A DNA stretch of 64,000 nucleotides from Henningerozyma blattae CBS 6284 (taxonomy: Eukaryota > Ascomycota > Saccharomycetes > Saccharomycetales > Saccharomycetaceae): assembly GCF_000315915.1 (NCBI RefSeq), contig NC_020186.1, positions 1,364,001-1,428,000 of the forward strand, in the 5' to 3' direction. Shown in pieces: positions 29,644 through 40,508 of the stretch. Below the pieces are notes generated by a model. That model was not told the origin of the DNA and did no database searches. It saw only the letters and a list, made by a program, of their open reading frames with translations. A program made the translations under genes and the position numbers. Within the stretch, counting starts at the first letter, position 1; each line of letters opens with the position of its first letter.

Positions 29644-29732
29644 GGGCGTGTGGTCTAGTGGTATGATTCTCGCTTTGGGCTAATACAGCACGAATATGCG
29701 AGAGGCCCTGGGTTCAATTCCCAGCTCGCCCC
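29644..29732 (+). tRNA. tRNA-Pro (TGG anticodon) with 17-nt intron
   Basis: The acceptor stem is GGGCGTG/CTCGCCC with discriminator C. The D-arm is TGGTCTAGTGGTATGA, the anticodon stem TCTCGC/GCGAGA and the T-arm CTGGGTTCAATTCCCAG. A 17-nt intron (29680-29696) follows position 37, the canonical site. A T-rich terminator follows at 29733. Mature sequence and intron position agree with yeast tRNA-Pro(UGG). Confidence 0.96.
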
Positions 29733-30125
29733 TTTCTTTTAAATTTTTTTGGTGTAACAAATTTATGCTTTGCTACTCCCAGTAGTATATCTTTTTGACT
29801 GCTAGTTTAATACCAACTGTTTATTAAACTATACAACTATGTGCCTGAGCCTATGTAAGTTAAATAGTATTATTATTACGTTCCGATTTGTTCACTATAC
29901 ACTTCCATCTTTTGTATTTCGTCCTTTTTGTTTTCTGGTTCTTACCTCTTTGTTCTACCTTAACCCTCTAGTTTATTCTTTTAGCTTTAGATTCTTAAAT
30001 AGAATTTATGTTCATGATTCACTTACTTGTTAATCTACATGTTCATTCCGTTGTCACGTGATCCTGATTTATACACGTTACTACTAACGTAGATCACACT
30101 TCGTGACATTTTAACAAAAAGAAAA

Positions 30126-30214
30126 GGGGCGAGCTGGGAATTGAACCCAGGGCCTCTCGCATATTCGTGCTGTATTAACCCAAAGCGAGAATCATACCAC
30201 TAGACCACACGCCC
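30126..30214 (-). tRNA. tRNA-Pro (TGG anticodon) with 17-nt intron, second copy
   Basis: This differs from the copy at 29644-29732 at a single base, the first of the intron (T instead of C), and lies in opposite orientation. The two genes converge with 393 bp between them. The T-rich terminator is at the lower-coordinate side. A solo LTR begins 16 bp upstream of its 5' end. Confidence 0.96.
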
Positions 30215-30230
30215 TTTTATCACGTGTTTA

Positions 30231-30464
30231 TATTATGTAGTAATCTGGTTAGTATTTTACAGATGACTATAACCCTGATTATTCTCATAATTATAACTTA
30301 CTTATCTTATTCTGTGTAATTCTATATAGATGCCTCATGGGCATCGTTTTATATACAAGCGAGTTTACGCGTCGCAACATGTTGACGCAAACGTCTCTGA
30401 TTTAGTTAGGGCTTGTAAGCTCCTAACCCTGGACACAGTGTACTGACAGTATCACTATGCCACA
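30231..30464 (-). mobile_element. Solo LTR, copy B, inserted upstream of tRNA-Pro
   Basis: This 234-bp element matches copy A (4936-5134). On its own strand it runs TGTGGCATAGTG to ACATAATA. It is flanked by GTTTA on both sides (30226-30230 and 30465-30469), a 5-bp target duplication. The duplication begins 11 bp from the tRNA-Pro 5' end, the spacing of Ty3-type insertion at Pol III start sites. A ten-base TGCCTCATGG / CGATGCCCATGAGGCATC hairpin lies mid-element and is missing from copy A. Confidence 0.85.
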
Positions 30465-30469
30465 GTTTA

Positions 30470-31762
30470 TTTTAAAATAATATAGAACAGGTGTAGAAAT
30501 GGAAATATATATCAATAATTTTTCCCATCAGTAAATTATAATTTGCTAAGTACTCCAAGAAATGTAAATTGTTGAGAGAAGCTATAGTTTATTACAAATT
30601 TAGTGATTGAATGTTGTCTTACAGCAAACAAGTATGTACTCCAAAAATTAGATAGATGGAACTTTTGAAGGTCTTCCATGATAAGGGCCTTCGTCTAAAG
30701 GTTTAATCAATCTTTTTAGATATATTTAACTTTGTTAAATTAGAACTTACCATTCACTTTTAAAATTCATAGAACACTAAATATCAACTGGATAAGATGT
30801 TATGTATTATTATATTGCGGTAGCTGGTTGCGAGACATAAAGTTATGGATCTTATTTCAAGCTACAAGATGTTAATCCGATATTAACATGTACCTATGAA
30901 TTCGAAGAATTCAATATTTTACTCACTTGCAAAAAATCCTCATAGTTATCTAATTGTATGCATTAGTAACCTCCGCTTAAGAAACTGAAATTATTGTAGA
31001 TCTTAACGAAGTGTTATTATTTAAAGATATTATCAAAGGAAATGCTTAACTAATACAAACTTATAAACTTATAATCTTACGATCATGCAATCCAAGAATT
31101 GTTCCTTAGTTATTACAATTCATTTTAAAGTTTATATTATTATTCTTTGTGGGCATTAGGCTTGAGACGCTTAATCAAAAAATTAATCACGACATCATCA
31201 CTTAAGGAATTTTGGGTTAGTTATTACGATATCTATAGAAAGTGGATAGGTAGGATTCGATGATACAAGGAAGATAGTTCTTTTAATTATACCATAAACA
31301 TCAAGCTTGTGCACAAAAGTTCCCGCACAGATAGTTGGCTTTGACTTGGTAATAATTAACAACCACACTTTCATGGCCTCTCGAAAAGGTCAAAAACCAC
31401 TCTAAGGCTAGAACATAAAGGTTAGCAACTAAATTACCGATTCTTTCACGTTTGACTTTATATTTCACTCTCAAAGATTACAGAAGGCTGTGTAATTCAC
31501 CAGTGTATTTTCGTTCACTAGTTAAAAAAATGACAAACCTTAACTTCCGTAGTAGAGGATATCATGAAATACAAACAAAAAATAGATTAAAACAGAACAA
31601 TATTTACTACTAATAGAATTGATGCTACCATGTGTTATAGACCGACACCTAGCCAACAATAGTCTTTATTTAGTAACTTATTAATAGACATAAACAACAT
31701 CTCTGAGCTCCCAGTAACATCAGTTATACTTGTTTCACTAACCCTCCCCCATAAAAACAATT
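30470..31762. other. Gene-poor AT-rich DNA between LTR and integrase relic
   Basis: No intact gene, RNA gene or repeat is recognised. If the Ty3-like relic at 31763 was once a full element, reverse transcriptase and RNase H would have lain here, but I could not identify their motifs. Confidence 0.45.
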
Positions 31763-32041
31763 CTTTATAAAGTAAACACAATTACTACAATATCCCCTTA
31801 CCTCTATTAGCCCTCTAAGACAGTTGATATTCGGCCTTATTTGAAACGTTGTCTCCAATGTCAATTGATGAAAAAGTTGTCTTTTTAAAATGATGGAGAA
31901 TTGGAACCTTTTGACATTCCCCCCTCAAAGGTTGTTAGTTAGATTGATTTTATTACTGAAATCGTTATTTCACATACAAAATATACTATGATTATAGTCG
32001 TAGTGGATAAGTTCTCTAGAAGTGCGTACTTTATCCATACG
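31763..32041 (+). pseudogene. Ty3/gypsy-type integrase relic
   Basis: One frame reads, with stops at 31808, 31886 and 31940, a recognisable Ty3 integrase piece. It contains TTISPYLY-stop-P, where the TAG probably replaces the conserved Trp of YWP. Next come DIRPYLKRCLQCQLMKK (the C-x2-C-Q half of the HHCC zinc finger), GELEPFDIP, then IDFIT with the first catalytic Asp of the core, and MIIVVVDKFSRSAYFIHT. The match to Ty3 is essentially gap-free over about 90 codons. After a stop at 32042 the core is no longer recognisable, so the second and third catalytic acids are missing. It is non-functional. Confidence 0.85.
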
Positions 32042-32137
32042 TAAACTACTTTAGGCTCTTCTCTTCCTCCAGCTAATAGCACGTTTTAATGCTCAATACA
32101 AACTACTCTCTTTCAAATCGATTTTAGCTATATTTCT

Positions 32138-32728
32138 AATGAAACCTTGTTAGATATATGCAATGATTTATCTAACAATAATATATCAGCTGTTGATATA
32201 CCTAAAACATTTTAATCAATTTTGTTAAGAATCACTGATCTTCTGTTTCAATCACCAGATGATGTGGAGCTTATGACTAATGCAACTTAAATTCCAAAAG
32301 ATAACCAAACTAATGATTATGCCTATGTATTTGGTATCACTTATTTAACGGTAAAAAAGTATTTGAAAATTCAACACATATCACTGGATCCGGTTAAGAT
32401 CATAAATGTTGGCACTAATACTATGGAGTTACTATCATCATTCGAAAAAAATCGAACTATTAACATAGGATAGATCTAAGGATTCCTCTATGATACAGAC
32501 AGATAATCTAAGAAATTATCAGGCGCATATATCGATAGAATTTAAAACTTCAATAAAATTATTTCGATAATTGACTTTAATGTAGAAACTTGTGAAGAGT
32601 TTTGTGCCCAACAATATATTGATCCTATTCTTACTCGTACCTATAATTTTGAAATGTTTAATACCTTGCCTATGTTGATTATAACATCTTTGCTGGCCGA
32701 CTCTAGTACATTATCAAACTCCAATTAA
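32138..32728 (+). pseudogene. Decayed ORF of unknown origin
   Basis: The same frame as the integrase relic stays largely open for about 197 codons with only about six stops, fewer than expected in DNA this AT-rich. Segments such as DYAYVFGITYLTVKKYLKIQ and FNVETCEEFCAQQYIDPILT look protein-like. I recognise no family. It may be a further part of the retroelement, or an unrelated dead gene. Confidence 0.35.
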
Positions 32729-33425
32729 GGGAGCAAAGATGATGTAAACCTGTAGATCATTTGAATCCTTTGCAGTGAAGTTAATTTCAGTCAGACTTTA
32801 AACAATAATTCTGTTTACTAGCTAGTTATAAGTATAGAAACCTCCTACCCTCTTGGGTAGGAATAAGTAGTATATAAAGATATATAAAATACAAAAATTG
32901 TATGCAGACTAAAGGTTTGGTAATTTACACATTTTGGCTTGGACAAGAGTTGTCAATTCATCATCATCTACAGCTGAAAAAATGTTTTTTCATCCAAATA
33001 ACCTCATAAATGTTGCCTGGCTCTTAGGATTAGTATAACATGTAAATACTACATGTTATACTGAATTCGGTTAAAAACAATAATAACTATTTTTAGTTGA
33101 AGCTCATACGCTTAGTTGAAAGTTTATAGGTGAAATAAAGACTAATACTACGGTAGACTACGAGTTGGGTTGTAATATGTTGTAATAACGTAAAGGGTTG
33201 TCTTAATGATTATAAACTTGTGATATACTTAATTACTTTACAATCATCGCCCTCCAAGATGCCACTGTATCCCTTAAGTTCCGACAATAACCTCCACTAT
33301 AGCTTCTTTTGGAATATATTCCTTAGTTCACTCCTTTCTTGGTCGAAATATATTGATTTGTATAAGGTCTATTCAATAGCAACTAATAAAGGTTACAATT
33401 ATCTGTGGTAGATCCAGTTAGGGCA
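32729..33425. other. Gene-poor AT-rich DNA
   Basis: There is no recognisable gene. A CCTACCCTCTTGGGTAGG palindrome lies at about 32847-32864. The only longer frame (33220-33411) has no domain. Confidence 0.4.
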
Positions 33426-34050
33426 TGTGACCACGAGCTCGTGGGGTCACGTGGGAAGAAGCCAGACTTTGAGGCTTATACAGATGAATAAGTATGTAGC
33501 TTGAAAATGTGCACGGGAAGAATGTATTTCGAGAGAGGATAGCGTAATCTATCATCGGGTCTTAAGAGATACAGGAGTATCTAAGAAGACAAGAGATCTG
33601 AGATGATCTACAGGGCGAGCCTGTAGATATCAGATACAAGTTAGAAGTAGGTTAACTTCTGAGTTAACTCTACACGTGGGATGATAGGTAAATGTTGAGG
33701 TACGGTACTACCATCATCGGCAGAGACTATGCGGTAGGCGTAGTCTATGAATTGGGACTGCGGTTACAATTCTGCTCGTTAAGAGTATCTTCCAGAACGC
33801 CGGTTCTGATGAGAACATAATTGTTATGTCCAGGAAGCTTGTGTCTGACGAGACATAGGTCTTATATAACAGGAACGTTCTATGAAGATGGATATACAGA
33901 AAGAGTATTCTGTTTAACGAAACAACCAAATTTTATATTAATTCCTGACTGAATTCGAAAACCGGGTAATATATACATTTTATATAGCAAGAATTATATA
34001 ACTGACCGTAGAACAATCTACGACATTATCACATACAGCACGTGACCACA
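33426..34050. other. Hairpin-dense segment, candidate structured RNA or selfish element
   Basis: About 625 bp, less AT-rich than its surroundings, carry at least ten short perfect stem-loops in series. Stems of 9 bp are at 33606-33628 (ATCTACAGG/CCTGTAGAT) and 33724-33746 (AGACTATGC/GCGTAGTCT). Stems of 6 bp are at 33567-33582, 33643-33660, 33749-33772, 33793-33808, 33815-33829, 33896-33913 and 34007-34022. A 14-bp palindrome is at 33431-33444. The ends pair through GGTCACGTG (33445-33453) and CACGTGACC (34039-34047), and GTGACCAC occurs as a direct repeat at both edges. The edges also read TG...CA, so an unusual LTR is the main alternative. No coding frame is evident. Confidence 0.5.
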
Positions 34051-34069
34051 AATATTCTTTCAAAAAATA

Positions 34070-34143
34070 TGGTTCCTAGCGGGATCGAACCGCTGATCCC
34101 CGCGTTATTAGCACGATGCCTTAACCAACTGGGCCAAGGAACC
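34070..34143 (-). tRNA. tRNA-Ile (AAT anticodon)
   Basis: This 74-nt gene has acceptor GGTTCCT/AGGAACC, discriminator A, D-arm GGCCCAGTTGGTTAAGGC, anticodon loop with AAT (CGTGCTAATAACGCG) and T-arm AGCGGTTCGATCCCGCT. There is no intron. The hairpin-dense segment ends 20 bp from its 3' end. Confidence 0.97.
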
Positions 34144-36162
34144 ACTTTTTCTTGTTTTTTTTGAATAACTATACAGATGACTAATAGCATAGCATAATAA
34201 GCTTTATTCCATTAACAAACTGTAAATTTTCATAGAGAAAGTAATATTTTGATAAGATACCTGACCAAAAAGCGCAAGATATTTAAATTACTGGGATTCA
34301 AGAGAGTTAGACATTGTTATACAGTGTTTAAGATGTAAAGACGATTACTTTTATTTAAAAATATATAGAAAAATACTATAACTAAAATGAATATATTTCT
34401 TAAATAGTGTTTTTCTATATAAACAGAAAAACACATTTTAAACAATAAGTCACGTGATAAAAGTATTTTACCACTTAATAGAAAATGATATAATCATATT
34501 CCAGCATAAATATTTACCAAATTCATGCAGTTACTGCTGTAATATGATAACTAAACACTAGTTAATATTGTAAAACTGTCTACATTATTGAAAAGAAAAG
34601 TAATCTACTTTGCATGTACGAAACTGTTTCCCTAAATTCTAAGTTCCTAAAATTCTAATGGATCATTTTATAATATCTTAAATAAGTTAGAAGATAGTTC
34701 AAGAGAAATGCTTGGTTCTATGCATGAAACGATAGTTGATTTAACGATATGAAAATAGACCGTTGCATGATTGTGTGAAATTTTTTTAAAACACTTTGTA
34801 GGTGACGGTGGTGATATATTGCTAAGGAATATAAATCCAATAGTACCTATAACAACATTATCCAGAAGATATTGATATTCTAATATTAATTTAAATGCTG
34901 CAATATTGGTCTAGCAATAGATAATTAATACATTGGACATTATTTACTATTATCCAGAGAATAATAATACCTTTAATTCAGTAACAAAAGTAGACTTATT
35001 TTTTTTATGTTCTGTAAAATTGAAGATTTTTTATCAACTACTTATACCATCGATTGGCCCCTAAGACACTCTTACTATTTTCAATATCTTTGTTTAAATG
35101 GAAAAATTTGTATTCATTAAACAAGGCTACCTCTTATAGTCTACAATATTCAATGAACTATTATTACATTGAGATAATAGTACTACCTGAATATACTTTA
35201 ATCCAGTATTGCATAGCCCGAAACTCCTACTTGTAGAACAAGTTGTTCACAAGATCTTATAAGAGATTTTGCAATATGCGTTGCATCACTAGTGAATATG
35301 GTTGCCAGAAAAAAACATGTAACGTCACAATAAATATTAACCTGTGGTTCATCGTATTCAGATAAGATAATAAGAGATGATTAAACAGATCGTCTATTAT
35401 CACTGGAAATTTTAATGGACAAGCTTGGAATATTCCAAAACAGAACGATTAGTGTTTTTTGCAAGAAGTCTCTATTTCGACATACAGTAACATTTTATAA
35501 ATTCTACTTAAATTCTAGTGTATACCATTCTAACATCAATTAACCCTCCTAATCCAGCATATGTGGTCAAATATTTTTTTTATTTAAGATTACTTGTGAG
35601 AGCTGGGCCCCATTTCTAATTATTTTCTCCTTTTCCCGAAAAGTGAGAACTGTGAAAAACAAAATTGGAAAAACGAACTGCGGACCACATTGGACCAGAT
35701 TTGTTTCGTAAAGGGACCTTTAATTTAGGAACTTTCTTCATGGGTTGAATATTACAAAATCGTACTTGTAATTAAAATCGTAAATGTCTGTCACCGTTGA
35801 TAAGGTGAAAACATACGTAGTTACAATTAATTACCTTTTTTTTTACTAAGAGCTTTGAATACGCTCTTGAAGCAATTTGATTGGACAAATATCCTAAGTT
35901 CTGAAATTTCAAATTCGAGAAAAACAGATAATTAATTTAATAAACAGTTCAGGGGATTATATCAGCAATTACTGCCGGATTTCCTTTAATATATACTGTG
36001 ATACAAAAAGAATATTTATCCTCCAGTTTTGAGAACGATTATTTTACAGTTGGTTTTAAAAAAATAGGATTGTTATTAAAGCAGATAAAGGCCTACGGAT
36101 TCATACTACTCCTATCGCTAAAATACACAATACTACTGCATATTATATAAGCCTTTATTATA
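34144..36162. promoter_or_regulatory. Gene-poor DNA and PRK1 promoter region
   Basis: Two kilobases upstream of the kinase gene lack any recognisable gene. The part nearest the kinase (from about 35590) is less AT-rich and probably contains its promoter, with a possible TATA box ATTATATAA at about 36141. The short frame at 35054-35236 has no features of a real protein. Confidence 0.4.
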
Positions 36163-38316
36163 ATGAATCAGCCGCATATCAAAAATTATGATCCAGGTAC
36201 CAAACTGAATGTTGGTATCCACCAAGTTTCAATTATCAAATATCTAACCAGTGGTGGGTTTGCTCAAATTTACCAAGTGCAAGTTAACCCACCAAATCCT
36301 ATTAATGGTATGAATTTGGCTTGTCTAAAGAGAGTTATTGTACCTGAAAAATCAGGCTTAAATACCCTTCGAGCTGAAGTAGAGGCAATGCAGCTATTGA
36401 AAGGAAAACCTCATGTGGTAGGTTACATTGATTCTAATGCGGCTAGGTCGATTTCTAATGATGGCACCTATGAGGTTCTTCAGTTAATGGAATTTTGCCC
36501 AGGTGGTGGGCTAATTGATTTTATGAATACGAGATTACAGAATCGATTAAAAGAATTCGAAGTTTTAAATATCATGAATCAAGTTACACAAGGGATAGTT
36601 GCAATGCATTCGTTAAATCCTCCTTTAATTCATCGTGATATTAAAATTGAAAATGTACTGATATCAAGTAATGGTGAATATAAAGTTTGTGATTTTGGCT
36701 CTGTCTCTGGTATTATTAGGCCACCAAAGAATACCGAAGAATTTAACTTTGTCCAACAAGATATAATGAAAAATACTACTGCCCAATACAGATGTCCTGA
36801 AATGTTAGACTTATACCGTGGTCAACCAATAAATGAGAAGTCTGATATTTGGGCATTGGGTGTATTTCTTTATAAAATTTGCTATTATACTACGCCATTT
36901 GAAAATGGGGGTGAAAGAGCTATATTGCATGCAAGATATCAATACCCTCAATACCCAATGTATAGTTCAAGATTGAAAAATTTAATTCGAATGATGCTAA
37001 TGGAAAAACCTGAACAAAGACCAAATGTTTGCCAAGTCTTGGAGGAAGTTTCAAGTATGCAAGGTATCCCATGCCCATTACCAAATTTCTACTTACAAAG
37101 ACAACAGGCTACTCAATTAATGATGAATAACACAAATGGAAGTATTTATCCTATACCAACACAAAATACTATGATGAATCAAATGCCACCTCCGATGAAT
37201 ATGATGAATAACTCACAAATTGCAGCCCAACATAGTTCAAATATGATGCCACAATCAATACCACAACCATTATATACTAATTATAGTAACAATTCCATGA
37301 ATGCGAACATGAATATGAGCCCCAATTATGCTTACCCAACTAGTCCAATAATGTCTCAAGGACTTTTCACTGGGCCTACTCTGCATCACAATTTAACATC
37401 TCCTATTTCACAGCCAAAATCCAAATCTGAGAATACAACTGGTAACGATGATCCATTTGCCAAATTAAAAGATCAAGCATTATTTAATAAAGTCAATGCT
37501 AATAATACTAATACAAGCGTTAATGACCATAGCTTCAATATGTACAGCACCAAGCAACAAAACATGGCTAATAACTTTAATAATAACAACAGTAATAATA
37601 TGAATCCATTAATGAAACAAAGAAGTGATAGAACTAGAATTTTTGACATGCCTCAAAATAAGACACCTGCTATGACTCAAAATTCTGTTAATTATTTGTT
37701 ACCTGGACACTCATCCGAACAGTCTATTAGAAAAAGTACATCCTCTACTTCACTACGTAATATTCAAAATGGTGGTAATCAAGTTTTATCTCAAATTATG
37801 TTTAATAATAATAAGACTGGCGAGAGAACATCGAGTACTAGTAGCGTATCTGCTCCTTCATTATCTAAAAACATGGTTCCTTATATACCACCCAATTCAT
37901 TTACTTCAACAAACAATGCAATGGTATTCAGAGAAAATGAATCATCAAAAGCATCTATTAAATTGCGTGTACAAAATTTATTAAAAACATCTAATAGTGG
38001 GAATAATGATAATTCTTTGAGAAGAACCACTTCTGATACACAAAATGGAAGCCAATCTAATAATTCTTTAAGAAAAGTAAACACTCATCAGGTTGATTCT
38101 AACTATACAACTTCTGAGAAGAAAAAGGCTCCAAAACCACCTCCAAAGCCTGATTATTTAAGACCAAAGAAACCGCCCAAACCTGCCAATTTACAAGGTA
38201 TGAAATTTATGAAAAGTGAAAATGTTGAACAAGAAATCAAAGAAAGGAAAGAAAATAGTAAGAAGCAGTTGCAAAAAATGGAAGTTGATTTTTCTCAACG
38301 TTATCCTAGCGTTTAG
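36163..38316 (+). CDS. PRK1: Actin-regulating Ser/Thr kinase Prk1/Ark1 (NAK family)
   Basis: This 717-residue kinase phosphorylates LxxQxTG motifs in Pan1, Sla1 and other endocytic coat proteins and so disassembles actin patches. The kinase domain spans about residues 20-300. It contains the Gly loop SGGFAQIYQV, the catalytic loop HRDIKIENVL (from residue 157), DFGSVSG (from 177) and TTAQYRCPEMLDLY in the activation segment, as in the NAK family. A long Asn/Met-rich disordered region follows. Near the C-terminus the proline-rich KAPKPPPKPDYLRPKKPPKP (about residues 654-673) is the expected Abp1 SH3 ligand. Neighbour LYS12 makes YIL095W (PRK1) the natural assignment, but ARK1 (YNL020C) is its ohnolog. 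Confidence 0.93.
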   Translation: MNQPHIKNYDPGTKLNVGIHQVSIIKYLTSGGFAQIYQVQVNPPNPINGMNLACLKRVIVPEKSGLNTLRAEVEAMQLLKGKPHVVGYIDSNAARSISNDGTYEVLQLMEFCPGGGLIDFMNTRLQNRLKEFEVLNIMNQVTQGIVAMHSLNPPLIHRDIKIENVLISSNGEYKVCDFGSVSGIIRPPKNTEEFNFVQQDIMKNTTAQYRCPEMLDLYRGQPINEKSDIWALGVFLYKICYYTTPFENGGERAILHARYQYPQYPMYSSRLKNLIRMMLMEKPEQRPNVCQVLEEVSSMQGIPCPLPNFYLQRQQATQLMMNNTNGSIYPIPTQNTMMNQMPPPMNMMNNSQIAAQHSSNMMPQSIPQPLYTNYSNNSMNANMNMSPNYAYPTSPIMSQGLFTGPTLHHNLTSPISQPKSKSENTTGNDDPFAKLKDQALFNKVNANNTNTSVNDHSFNMYSTKQQNMANNFNNNNSNNMNPLMKQRSDRTRIFDMPQNKTPAMTQNSVNYLLPGHSSEQSIRKSTSSTSLRNIQNGGNQVLSQIMFNNNKTGERTSSTSSVSAPSLSKNMVPYIPPNSFTSTNNAMVFRENESSKASIKLRVQNLLKTSNSGNNDNSLRRTTSDTQNGSQSNNSLRKVNTHQVDSNYTTSEKKKAPKPPPKPDYLRPKKPPKPANLQGMKFMKSENVEQEIKERKENSKKQLQKMEVDFSQRYPSV

Positions 38317-38868
38317 CTGAATGCACTAACATAATTAATTAGAAGACATACCCTACTTTTTTTTAAACATGGCTATTTACTTATCATCACATATAATATA
38401 AATGGAAGCATGTTCGAAACTAACTACTATAGCTTGTTGTTAGGTTTTATTCCTTCATTTATTCAAATACTTTCTTAACATTCATAATAGAACTGCAACT
38501 CTCTTTCATGTATTAGTATTTTATACTTTCTCTTTTTATGTACATTAATTATCCCGTATCCGATTATGAACATCATACCAAACTTAATTTACTTAAAGCC
38601 ATTTATTACTATTAATATGCACATGCTTATTTCAATTCCATTTAATTCAATCTGATTCAATTACTTGCATTTGTTTTTTTTATTATTTTTGTTTTTTTTT
38701 TTTAATATATCTTTCCTTCATTAAATTGATAGTACTATTCAAATATATAGTCTTAACTACTCTTTTTACTTTCCTTTGAGGCGTATTTAATATAAGAATA
38801 TTCTACAGATAAGCGTTATTGCTGTGCTATATTTATGAGATGGAAAATTATAAGTTAACTAATATAGT
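38317..38868. other. Convergent 3' region PRK1/LYS12
   Basis: This is 552 bp of AT-rich sequence between convergent genes. No gene, tRNA or repeat is recognised. Confidence 0.45.
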
Positions 38869-40017
<1,149 letters not shown>

Positions 40018-40159
40018 TTAGGCTTAATTAGTATGAAGGCTTATCCTTTCACAGAACCGAATAAAGTTCAATCTTGAAGAAACATTCTTGTTATTTCAAA
40101 ATTGAAGTTTTATCAGTATATATCATGCATTATATATAAGCTAATTTGGACTTCAACAT

Positions 40160-40166
40160 TGACTCA
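40160..40166. promoter_or_regulatory. Gcn4-type site TGACTCA upstream of LYS12
   Basis: A perfect 7-bp Gcn4 element lies about 180 bp upstream of the LYS12 ATG in the divergent LYS12-FAP1 promoter. General amino-acid control of LYS12 is inferred. Confidence 0.65.
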
Positions 40167-40232
40167 TCACTCATTGAAGTTCTTTCATAGTGTAACGACA
40201 ATTTTATTTGAATAAATTTCTGTCTTTTGATT

Positions 40233-40241
40233 TCCACTGGA
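40233..40241. promoter_or_regulatory. Lys14-type site TCCACTGGA upstream of LYS12
   Basis: This matches the TCCRNYGGA element bound by Lys14, the lysine-pathway activator. It lies about 255 bp upstream of the LYS12 ATG and 67 bp from the Gcn4 site, so lysine-specific feedback control is likely. Confidence 0.6.
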
Positions 40242-40508
40242 AAATGTCTCTACTTTATATCTCGGGGGTGATACTAGTTTCAAACCGCAGGAAATTTTTC
40301 TAGCGTAGGTCATCAAGAGTAGATACTGTTCCAATAGTGAAAAGAATGGTAATTGGCTAGAAAATAGAAATTTAATAGTATAGCTAAATACTAGATCTAG
40401 CAAGACATTTTAATAACAGCCTCGATATAGAAAAATTGTTTAGAAATAATTTTTATAATTGAGTGATTAATATAGCTGTTTAAGAAAGGAAAGAAAAGTT
40501 ATTACTTC

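Noticed and set aside
35600..35640. CCCGAAAAGTGAGAAC as a centromere CDEIII element
   Set aside because: The flanking sequence lacks an 80-bp, >85% AT CDEII and a CDEI box at the right distance; neighbouring genes are far from centromeres in the ancestral order.
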